5,664 bases of DNA from Nitrospirae bacterium GWC2_57_9 (GCA_001805085.1 MHEA01000142.1:23938-29601); one strand, 5' to 3'. Shown: positions 1 through 5,616, numbered from the stretch's first letter. The notes: generated by a model from the sequence alone, not told the origin. Numbers and translations are program-made.

Positions 1-1
1 C

Positions 2-2605
2 TTCGAAGAGTTTGCCGCTTATGTTCAGCACTTTACCCCCGACGTGGTCGAAGCCATCACCGATGTTCCCGCGGAGACCGTCCGCTCGCTTGCGCGGCGG
101 ATCAGGGCGGCCCGCGGCGCTTCCCCGGTCATGTACAGCGGGCTCGAATACAGTGAAAGCGGCGTGCAGGCGATCCGCGCCACCCTGGTCCTCTGGGCCC
201 TGGCCGGCCAGCTCGATGTCCCCGGCGGCCGCTGTTTTTCCATGAGAGAGAACCAGTTCCCCGTAAATCGCGAGGGGCTCATTGCCAACCCCGACGTGAA
301 GCGCTCGCTGGGCCGCGACCGTTTCCCGGTCTACAGCCTGTACCGGGACGAATCGCATCCCCTGGCGCTGCCCGGCGCGGTGCTCCGGGGCGATCCCTAC
401 CCGGTCAGGTCCCTCATCATCCAGGGCTCGTCCATCCTCACGTCCTGGCCGCGGCCCGCGCTCTGGCGGGAAACCTTCCAGGCGCTGGATTTCCTGCTCT
501 GCATCGACCGCCAGCTTACCGCGGACATGGCCTACGCAGACGTAGTACTCCCTGCCGCTACCTCCTACGAGATCGAGTCGTACATGACCTACGGTCCGGT
601 CTTCCGGATCCGGGAGACGGTGATCGAGCCGCTGGGAGAGGCGCGCAACGACTTTTTCATCATGGCCGAACTTGCCCGACGCCTGGGATACGGCCATCTC
701 TATCCCCAGACCGGGGAGGAACTGTTGAGATACGTCCTGAAAGGCAGCGGGTTCACGCTCGAGGACGTGCGGGCGGCAGGCGGAACGGTCCAGGTGCCGA
801 CGGTGATGATGGAGTACCGGAAGTGGGAAAAAGGGAAGCTCAGGCCGGACAACAGGCCGGGCTTCGCTACGCCGTCGGGCAAGCTCGAGATCGCGTCAAC
901 GGTGCTGGAAGAGTACGGGTACGATGCCCTGCCGGTCTATACCGAACCGCAGGAAGGCCCGAGGGCGCAACCGGGCCTGACGGAACGGTTCCCGCTGGTG
1001 TTCAATTCGGGCTCGCGTGTGACAACGGACTTCCGGTCGCAGCACCATGGCGTGCCCGAACTGTACCGGGAGCGGCCCGAACCGGCGGTCACGATCAACA
1101 GCCGGGACGCGGACAGGAGAGGGATCAGGGACGGCGATCTCGTATCGGTCTCCACGCTCCGGGGAAGCGTGGTCATGCGAGCCCTCGTCACCGACGACAT
1201 CACGCCGGGCACGATCGACGCGAGCATGGGCGGCGGCGGCCCGGTCGGGCCGAAAGCCTGGCAGGAATGCAATATCAATGAACTGACCGACCTGGACCGG
1301 TTCGATCCCGTCTCGGGGTTCCCGGTCTTCAAGGCGCTCCTGTGCGATGTGCAGAAGGTGCAGGACCGGACCGGAACGGCCACGATCGATTCAGGAGAAG
1401 GCGCGGACGTCATCTTCGTTCCGGAACCTGCGGCAACCGCCGTCCCCGGCAGGATCTACCTGGACCACAACGCCACGACCCCGCCCGCGCCCGAAGTGGT
1501 CAGGGCAATGATGGAGCAGCTCGAGGCAGGGTACGGGAACCCTTCGGCTATTTACCGGGAAGGGCGGGAGGCCGCGTCCGTCCTGGAGGCTGCCCGGCGA
1601 AACGTTGCCCAGCTGCTGAACTGCACCCCCCGGCGGATCGTCTTCACCGGGGGCGGCTCGGAAGCGAACAACCTTGCTCTCAAGGGTGCCGCTTTTGCTG
1701 CAGGAAGGCGCGGAAACCATATCATCACGACCAGGATAGAACACCCCTCGGTGCTGTCGGCCTGCTCCTGGCTCGCGGGAAGGGGCTTTTCCGTTACGTA
1801 CCTCGAGCCGGACCGGAACGGGACGGTCCATCCCCGCGACCTGGCAGCGGCCCTTTCGGAGGGAACCATCCTGGTGAGCATCATGACCGCGAACAACGAG
1901 ACCGGAACGATCCAGCCCATTGCCGAGCTTGCCGCAATCGCCGGGGCCCGGGGAATACTGTTCCATACCGATGCGGTGCAGGGTGCCGGAAAGATCCCCC
2001 TCGATGTGGAGCACCTGGGTGTCGATCTGTTGACCCTGTCCGGCCACAAACTGCACGGCCCAAAGGGTATCGGCGCGCTGTACCTGCGCAAGGGGACGCC
2101 GATCGAACCGCTGGTCCACGGCGGAAAGCAGGAGATCGGGCTGCGCGCGGGAACGGAGAATACGGCGGGGATCGCGGGGCTGGGAAAGGCCGCCGCGCTG
2201 GCCGCCCAGAACCTGGCGCGGATGCAGGCGGTCGCGGCCCTGCGCGACCGCCTCGAGCAGGGCATCGGTCGGATCTTCCCGGAATGCCGCGTGAACGCAT
2301 CCGGGGGAGCACGGCTTCCGAACACGCTGAACGTGACGCTGCCCGGCATGCGCGGCGAATCCCTGGTGCTTGCCCTGGACCAGAAGGGCATCTCTCTTTC
2401 TTCAGGTTCGGCCTGCCGGGCGGGCTCGCCCAAGCCGTCACCGGCGCTCCTGGCGCTGGGCCTGTCCGAGGAGGAGGCCCACTGCTCGATCAGGCTTTCC
2501 CTCGGCATCAACAATACAGAGGATGAGATCGACAGGACGATCAGCGCCTTTGAAGAGGTCATCATGAGGGCGCGGAGCACCGTCCGCTTCGTTCCGTGCC
2601 GGTAA
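2..2605 (+). CDS. Molybdopterin oxidoreductase (C-terminal half) fused to NifS/IscS-type cysteine desulfurase; 5' end outside window
   Basis: The frame is open to the left edge (first full codon at base 2, FEEFAAYVQ...), so the true start, and any N-terminal Fe-S motif and Mo-ligand residue, lie upstream. GTG at 44 is only an internal codon. Bases 2 to about 1350 encode the later part of a COG0243 (formate dehydrogenase/polysulfide reductase-like) enzyme: an MGD-binding stretch around 500-700 (DRQLTADMAYADVVLPAATS) and a Molydop_binding beta-barrel at about 980-1350 ending NINELTDLDRFDPVSGFP. After a linker of about 30 residues, about 1451-2560 is a complete PLP cysteine desulfurase: YLDHNATT at 1457, TGGGSEANN, PLP-stacking His 1742-1744, ANNETG, Asp 1970-1972, SGHK with Schiff-base Lys 2048-2050, GLRAGTEN, and SSGSAC with persulfide Cys 2414-2416. 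The loop is of group I type. Desulfurases take sulfur from cysteine as a persulfide and, in formate dehydrogenases, feed Mo sulfuration through FdhD. The substrate of the oxidoreductase cannot be told. Confidence 0.93.
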   Translation, partial: FEEFAAYVQHFTPDVVEAITDVPAETVRSLARRIRAARGASPVMYSGLEYSESGVQAIRATLVLWALAGQLDVPGGRCFSMRENQFPVNREGLIANPDVKRSLGRDRFPVYSLYRDESHPLALPGAVLRGDPYPVRSLIIQGSSILTSWPRPALWRETFQALDFLLCIDRQLTADMAYADVVLPAATSYEIESYMTYGPVFRIRETVIEPLGEARNDFFIMAELARRLGYGHLYPQTGEELLRYVLKGSGFTLEDVRAAGGTVQVPTVMMEYRKWEKGKLRPDNRPGFATPSGKLEIASTVLEEYGYDALPVYTEPQEGPRAQPGLTERFPLVFNSGSRVTTDFRSQHHGVPELYRERPEPAVTINSRDADRRGIRDGDLVSVSTLRGSVVMRALVTDDITPGTIDASMGGGGPVGPKAWQECNINELTDLDRFDPVSGFPVFKALLCDVQKVQDRTGTATIDSGEGADVIFVPEPAATAVPGRIYLDHNATTPPAPEVVRAMMEQLEAGYGNPSAIYREGREAASVLEAARRNVAQLLNCTPRRIVFTGGGSEANNLALKGAAFAAGRRGNHIITTRIEHPSVLSACSWLAGRGFSVTYLEPDRNGTVHPRDLAAALSEGTILVSIMTANNETGTIQPIAELAAIAGARGILFHTDAVQGAGKIPLDVEHLGVDLLTLSGHKLHGPKGIGALYLRKGTPIEPLVHGGKQEIGLRAGTENTAGIAGLGKAAALAAQNLARMQAVAALRDRLEQGIGRIFPECRVNASGGARLPNTLNVTLPGMRGESLVLALDQKGISLSSGSACRAGSPKPSPALLALGLSEEEAHCSIRLSLGINNTEDEIDRTISAFEEVIMRARSTVRFVPCR

Positions 2606-2692
2606 TTTAAACAAGATCATTTTTTGGTATTTTATCGGGAATACTTTGTTACCACCCATGGCCAGAGAACGGCATTACCTTGGAAAAACCAA

Positions 2693-2720
2693 TTTCGCGC
2701 AAAGCCGCAAAGCTGCGAAA
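2693..2720. repeat. Short palindromic repeat unit with GCAAAG direct repeats
   Basis: TTTCGC (2693-2698) pairs with GCGAAA (2715-2720). Between them GCAAAG occurs twice. The same words recur in the larger inverted repeat 70 bases downstream, so this is probably a decayed or partial copy of the same interspersed family. Confidence 0.5.
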
Positions 2721-2772
2721 AAAAATTAACGAGGCAACGCCTCAGACCGATGAAAAGACAACATCATCATTG

Positions 2773-2889
2773 AACCGCGAGGGCGCAAAGGACGCGAAGG
2801 GGAACCATAAGTCAAATTCTTTTTTTCCTGTTAAAACCAGAACCAGCTATTGCTTTAATCTTTCCTCGCGTCCTTCGAGTCCTGGCGGT
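2773..2889. repeat. Imperfect inverted repeat (interspersed palindromic element)
   Basis: The left arm 2773-2800 (it contains GCGCAAAGGACGCGAAGG) is an imperfect reverse complement of the right arm 2864-2889 (it contains CCTCGCGTCCTTCGAG and ends GGCGGT). The arms flank an AT-rich loop of about 63 bases. The left arm shares AAGGAC[G/A]CGAAG with the element at 5514-5614, showing two copies of one family in this window. Such elements are common in spacers of Desulfobacterota and Nitrospirota genomes. Their mode of spread is not evident here: no transposase and no obvious target duplication. Confidence 0.7.
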
Positions 2890-2953
2890 AATGGTTTTGA
2901 TTTGTGCTCAAAAAACTATCGTTCAAGCAGTTTAATTCTGGAGTGAGCGCATT

Positions 2954-2976
2954 CTCCCGCAGCTTGCTGCAGGGAG
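2954..2976. repeat. Strong GC-rich hairpin (CTCCC-GCAG...CTGC-A-GGGAG)
   Basis: CTCCC (2954-2958) pairs with GGGAG (2972-2976), and GCAG (2959-2962) with CTGC (2967-2970) around a CTTG loop, with one bulged A. No T-run follows on either strand, so it does not look like an intrinsic terminator. It may be a separate REP-like palindromic unit or an mRNA-stabilising stem. Confidence 0.55.
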
Positions 2977-3010
2977 CTTCAATCGTTAAAAGCGGAAGAG
3001 TCTTGACTCT

Positions 3011-3049
3011 AACGGCTCAAACGACTCGAACCCCTAAAACGATTCAAAC
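3011..3049 (+). repeat. Degenerate ~10-base direct repeats (AACGRYTCRA type)
   Basis: Three related units are seen: AACGGCTCA at 3011, AACGACTCGA at 3020 and AACGATTCA at 3038. The last two are separated by a diverged ACCCCTAA. They lie in the leader directly before the ribosome binding site of the methyltransferase gene. The array is short and imperfect, and it has no CRISPR-like spacers. Confidence 0.45.
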
Positions 3050-3064
3050 CAGCCTTTCAACATC

Positions 3065-3070
3065 AGGAGA
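3065..3070 (+). promoter_or_regulatory. Ribosome binding site for the EgtD-family gene
   Basis: AGGAGA lies six bases before the ATG at 3077, a good Shine-Dalgarno match at usual spacing. It fixes the start of the downstream gene. Confidence 0.8.
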
Positions 3071-3076
3071 ACAGCC

Positions 3077-4072
3077 ATGAGAACGGCAGACAATACGGAC
3101 CGCTTCGAGATCATCGACTGCAGGTCCGGGACGGCGGCAGGGGAAGAGATGAAACGGGAAGTATATGCCGGCCTTACGGCGGCCCAGAAGCATCTTCCCT
3201 GCAAGTATTTTTACGACAGCCGGGGATCGGCCCTGTTCGAGCGGATCTGCGGCCTGCCCGAATATTACCCGACCCGGATGGAGCTATCGATCCTGAAGAG
3301 CGCGTCGCGGCAGCTGATGCGCGGAATGGATGGCGGAAGCCTGATAGAGCTCGGGTCAGGATCGAACTGGAAGATACGGCGGCTGCTGGACGCGGCAAAC
3401 GGCTGTCTGCCCAGGCTCCGGTATGTTGCCGTGGACGTGTGCGAATCAGCCCTCCTCGGATCCGCCGAGGAGCTGCTCCATCTCTACCCCGACCTCCGCG
3501 TATCGGCGATCGTTTCAGATTACCGCTGCGCGCTTGACCGTATCGGGCGGGACGGGGACAGGCTCATAACCTTTTTCGGCGGGACCATCGGCAACATGGA
3601 CGCCCGGGAGGCACGCTCGTTCCTGTCCTCGATCGCAGCCGCAATGGGACGGCGCGATCGTCTCCTGATCGGCGCCGATATGGTCAAGCAGAAGGACATT
3701 CTGGAAGCGGCATACAACGACGACCAGGGGGTTACGGCCGAGTTCAACAAGAACATCCTGTCGGTCATGAACCGGGAACTGCGCGCCGCCTTCGATCCGT
3801 CCTGCTTCGAACACGAGGCTTTTTACCGCGAAGACCGGGAATGCATTGAAATGCACCTGCGGGCGAACAGGGACCTTTCCGTGGAGATCCAGGACCTTGA
3901 CCTGGAGATAGAGATGAAGCAGGGCGAAACGATCTTTACCGAGGTCAGCCGCAAGTTCAGGAGAGAAACCCTGGAAGAGACGGCGGCGGATGCAGGCCTC
4001 AGGATCACCAAATGGTTTACCGACCGGAAGAAGTGGTTTTCCGTCGTGGAGTTCGTAAAGAAGAGAGCGTGA
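3077..4072 (+). CDS. egtD: L-histidine N-alpha-methyltransferase (EgtD family)
   Basis: This 331-residue protein matches the EgtD/Methyltransf_33 family (mycobacterial EgtD is about 320 residues), a cytoplasmic SAM-dependent enzyme that trimethylates histidine to hercynine, the first step of ergothioneine synthesis. Visible signatures are KYFYD (43-47), PEYYPTR (61-67), the SAM loop ELGSGS (91-96), the acidic SAM residue in VAVD (Asp120), FFGGTIGN (167-173), AAYNDDQGVTAEFN (211-224), IEMHL (257-261) and FTEVSRKF (287-294). Positions matching the histidine pocket of mycobacterial EgtD are kept: Tyr of YYPT, Asn173, Tyr213, Met259, Glu289 and Ser291, which favours histidine over other amino acids. 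The ATG follows a strong ribosome binding site. No egtB, egtC or EanB-like gene is visible nearby, so the end product is unknown. The gene is convergent with the PagL-like gene, only 18 bases apart. Confidence 0.9.
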   Translation: MRTADNTDRFEIIDCRSGTAAGEEMKREVYAGLTAAQKHLPCKYFYDSRGSALFERICGLPEYYPTRMELSILKSASRQLMRGMDGGSLIELGSGSNWKIRRLLDAANGCLPRLRYVAVDVCESALLGSAEELLHLYPDLRVSAIVSDYRCALDRIGRDGDRLITFFGGTIGNMDAREARSFLSSIAAAMGRRDRLLIGADMVKQKDILEAAYNDDQGVTAEFNKNILSVMNRELRAAFDPSCFEHEAFYREDRECIEMHLRANRDLSVEIQDLDLEIEMKQGETIFTEVSRKFRRETLEETAADAGLRITKWFTDRKKWFSVVEFVKKRA

Positions 4073-4090
4073 GGGCTGCATTCCGGCATT

Positions 4091-4573
4091 TCAGAACAGC
4101 GCGGCGGAAAAGGTGAGGAAATTCTCACCGCTGTTCGGGCCGTCCCAGCCGAACACAAGTTTTCCGTTCGAGAAGTGGATGTACCCGAGCGACACCGGGA
4201 CGCTGCCCAGCCGCCAGTCATAGGCAAAACGGAAGTAGAACTGGAAACGGGTGCCCATGTGGGACGTTGTCCTGCTCACGCCGGCCAGGCCGAAGCTGGT
4301 GCTGAAGAAGGCCGGTCTGTCCTTCCTGTTCCAGACGATTCCGCGCGCCAGGCCGTAGGCGGTGGCACGAGAGCCGTCGGTCCAGTGCGCTCCAAAGGCC
4401 TCATAAAAACTGGAATGGCCGAACAGCTCCGACGTCTCCTTCTGATACCGGAGAAGCAGGACAAGGGAATCTTTCGATTTCAGGATGCCAGGGCCGGCTT
4501 CAACGAAGAGATTGTCGGCGGACGCCGATGAATACCCGAGCATGATGATGAGCGCCATGATGAGAAATTTCAT
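4091..4573 (-). CDS. PagL-like lipid A 3-O-deacylase (acyloxyacyl hydrolase), outer-membrane barrel
   Basis: The 160-residue product starts with a Sec signal peptide (MKFLIMALIIMLGYSSASA, likely cut before Asp20). It continues with alternating amphipathic strands and ends in ALF; a C-terminal Phe is the usual outer-membrane barrel assembly signal. Near the end, YIHFSNG followed by PNSGENF matches the PagL signature, in which the Pseudomonas enzyme uses His126, Ser128 and Glu140. Here these would be His133, Ser135 and Glu150. The Ser-Glu spacing is 15 rather than 12 because of about three extra residues (KLVFGWDG) in the loop. PagL removes the 3-O-linked acyl chain of lipid A in the outer membrane. 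The length fits (PagL about 150 mature residues). There is no strong Shine-Dalgarno before the ATG. The upstream frame offers no better start. Confidence 0.8.
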   Translation of the reverse strand: MKFLIMALIIMLGYSSASADNLFVEAGPGILKSKDSLVLLLRYQKETSELFGHSSFYEAFGAHWTDGSRATAYGLARGIVWNRKDRPAFFSTSFGLAGVSRTTSHMGTRFQFYFRFAYDWRLGSVPVSLGYIHFSNGKLVFGWDGPNSGENFLTFSAALF

Positions 4574-4653
4574 GAGATTTAATATAGCAGGTAAGCCATA
4601 AAATTCCGCGGTCGAAGAGATCCGCCCCCGAACCTTTAGTATGAGGCAGCAAA

Positions 4654-4682
4654 AATATACGTAAATATATACCGGGGCTCAA
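4654..4682 (-). promoter_or_regulatory. Candidate sigma-70 promoter for the PagL-like gene
   Basis: On the minus strand TTGAGC (4682-4677) is followed after exactly 17 bases by TATATT (4659-4654). This gives a likely start near 4647 and a leader of about 74 bases before the ATG. Two hexamers at ideal spacing in an AT-rich patch make this the best promoter in the window, though untested. A second TATATT at 4586-4581, seven bases before the ATG, has no matching -35. Confidence 0.5.
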
Positions 4683-4699
4683 TGGCGGCAAGGCTTCCT

Positions 4700-4708
4700 T
4701 GCTATACT
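4700..4708 (+). promoter_or_regulatory. Candidate extended -10 promoter for the Idi-like gene
   Basis: TGCTATACT fits the extended -10 pattern TGnTATAAT with one mismatch. No good -35 lies 16-18 bases upstream. Transcription would start near 4715, giving a leader of about 140 bases before the ATG at 4855. Confidence 0.35.
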
Positions 4709-4749
4709 TATTTTGAAGGCATGACATGAGCCGTCCAGTGCCCGCGCGG

Positions 4750-4841
4750 CCGGGAAAGGGCGACTAACGTTGCAGTCCTTTGAGGCTCCCGTGAGCTTAG
4801 GTCCGCCTGCATCGGCATTAACATGCCGATAGGCTGCCCGG
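4750..4841 (+). promoter_or_regulatory. Foldable 5' leader upstream of the Idi-like gene
   Basis: Several stems can be read: a closing helix CCGGG (4750-4754) with CCCGG (4837-4841); GGCGAC (4759-4764) with GTcCGCC (4801-4807, one bulge); hairpin 4783-4798 (AGGCTC, CCGT loop, GAGCTT); and hairpin 4811-4830 (ATCGGCAT, TAAC loop, ATGCCGAT). The last can be extended by GCCT (4805-4808) pairing AGGC (4831-4834). Because 4805-4807 can join either helix, two exclusive folds are possible close to the ribosome binding site. I do not recognise a known riboswitch class. Confidence 0.35.
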
Positions 4842-4845
4842 AACC

Positions 4846-4849
4846 GGAG
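4846..4849 (+). promoter_or_regulatory. Ribosome binding site for the Idi-like gene
   Basis: GGAG lies five bases before the ATG at 4855, directly after the closing helix of the foldable leader. Confidence 0.6.
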
Positions 4850-4854
4850 CGAAG

Positions 4855-5430
4855 ATGAATGAACAGGAAAAAAAAAGGATCGTGATCGTGGATGAGCACG
4901 ACAGGGTCCTGGGAACAGAAGACAAGGAGAAATGCCACAGCGGCGAGGGGATCCTGCACCGGGCTTTTCTCGCCATGGTCTTCAACCGCTCGGGTGAACT
5001 GGTTCTCACCAGGAGGAGCGACCGGAAGCGGCTCTGGCCGGGATTCTGGGACGGCAGCGTTGCAAGCCACCTTTTCCCCGGAGAGGGATATGTGCAGGCA
5101 TCCCGGAGAAGGCTGCAGGAGGAGCTGGGGATCGAAACAGGCGATCCCGAATACGCTTTCAAGTTCCGCTACAAGGCCGGCTACGGCGCGATCGGAACGG
5201 AGCATGAGATCTGCGCCGTGACCATCGTCCGCGGCATCGGGCTGGATGCTTTGGCGCCGGACAGGAACGAGATCAGCGAGGTAACGACCGTGGACCTGAA
5301 AGCCCTGATCGACGAGGTCCGGAGGGACGAGCGCGCGTACACACCCTGGCTGATACTTGCCCTCGAGCATATCAGCGAACGGCCGATCATGATCAGGAAG
5401 GAAACCTTGACAGGCGCGGCGCCATGCTGA
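4855..5430 (+). CDS. Isopentenyl-diphosphate delta-isomerase (type I)-like Nudix protein lacking the catalytic Cys
   Basis: The 191-residue product aligns along its length with E. coli Idi (182 residues), a cytoplasmic enzyme interconverting IPP and DMAPP. Shared features are HRAF (35-38), LTRRS (51-55), WPGFW (61-65), the Nudix-like helix ending RRRLQEELGI (84-93), FRY (104-106), EHEIC (116-120) and TPW (163-165). The metal ligands of Idi (His25, His32, His69, Glu114, Glu116) correspond to His28, His35, His72, Glu116 and Glu118. Glu87, Tyr104 and Trp161 match Glu90, Tyr106 and Trp165. However, E. coli SVCGH reads SVASH here, so catalytic Cys67 is Ala70. As Cys67 is needed in E. coli, canonical isomerase activity is doubtful. 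It could be a Nudix hydrolase on another diphosphate (compare YfcD-like proteins) or an isomerase with altered chemistry. The start is set by GGAG five bases upstream. Confidence 0.82.
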   Translation: MNEQEKKRIVIVDEHDRVLGTEDKEKCHSGEGILHRAFLAMVFNRSGELVLTRRSDRKRLWPGFWDGSVASHLFPGEGYVQASRRRLQEELGIETGDPEYAFKFRYKAGYGAIGTEHEICAVTIVRGIGLDALAPDRNEISEVTTVDLKALIDEVRRDERAYTPWLILALEHISERPIMIRKETLTGAAPC

Positions 5431-5513
5431 TGACGGTGCGTTCAACCCTGAGGCTGAATCTGAAGGTTATCAGTAATTACAAAATGTAAATTTTTCACAA
5501 AACAGCAAGGATA
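5431..5513. other. AT-rich spacer after the Idi-like gene
   Basis: No gene is seen. The stretch shifts from GC-rich to AT-rich. It contains only a weak five-base stem (TTACA 5477-5481, TGTAA 5485-5489) followed by a short T-run, which is too feeble to call as a terminator. Confidence 0.5.
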
Positions 5514-5614
5514 TTAACCACTAAGGACACGAAGTTTCACGAAGAAAGGCTAAAAAGTACGCTCACCGGTATTTGTTGTTAAAAACTTCGTGGTCTTCGT
5601 GCGCTTCGTGGTAA
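5514..5614. repeat. Imperfect inverted repeat (CACGAAG / CTTCGTGG type), second palindromic element
   Basis: The left arm 5514-5544 (TTAACCACTAAGGACACGAAG then TTTCACGAAG) is an imperfect reverse complement of the right arm 5586-5614 (CTTCGTGGTCTTCGTG then CGCTTCGTGGTAA). The loop is about 40 bases. It is related to the element at 2773-2889 through AAGGAC[A/G]CGAAG. Its right end lies two bases before the ribosome binding site of the next gene, so if transcribed it would form a long hairpin in that gene's leader. Confidence 0.75.
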
Positions 5615-5616
5615 AA

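Larger units (their letters stand above)
2606..3076. other. 471-base repeat-rich intergenic region without a credible gene
   Basis: Base composition falls from GC-rich coding sequence to a mixed, locally AT-rich stretch just after the fusion gene stops. A TTG-initiated 88-codon frame at 2680-2946 exists, but it has no Shine-Dalgarno sequence and its translation (NREGAKDAKG and similar) is simply the palindromic repeat read through, so it is not called. In order the stretch holds: an AT-rich trailer (2606-2660), a small palindromic repeat (2693-2720), a long imperfect inverted repeat (2773-2889), a GC-rich hairpin (2954-2976), a short palindrome (2997-3010), degenerate direct repeats (3011-3049) and the ribosome binding site of the next gene. 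No convincing rho-independent terminator for the fusion gene is seen. Confidence 0.75.

Noticed and set aside
1552..2580. Long minus-strand frames opposite the desulfurase domain
   Set aside because: They have no recognisable domains and are rich in Arg, Ser, Pro and Ala, as expected for shadow frames of GC-rich coding DNA. The plus-strand frame carries all the family motifs.
2627..2650. Terminator after the fusion gene (GTATT...AATAC then TTTGTT)
   Set aside because: A five-pair AT-rich stem and a broken T-run are too weak to call.
2680..2946. 88-codon plus-strand reading frame in the spacer
   Set aside because: It has a TTG start with no ribosome binding site, and most of its length is palindromic repeat DNA read as protein (NREGAKDAKG).
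3011..3049. CRISPR array
   Set aside because: The repeats are about 10 bases, degenerate and nearly contiguous, with no spacers of even length.
4683..4703. Sigma-54 promoter (TGGC...TTGCT) before the Idi-like gene
   Set aside because: The spacing between GG and GC is 12 or 15 bases instead of 10.
4708..5445. 245-codon minus-strand frame opposite the Idi-like gene
   Set aside because: It is a shadow of a well-conserved gene, with no family motif and no ribosome binding site.
5477..5495. Intrinsic terminator after the Idi-like gene
   Set aside because: The stem has only five mostly A-T pairs with a three-base loop. The T-run alone does not support a call.
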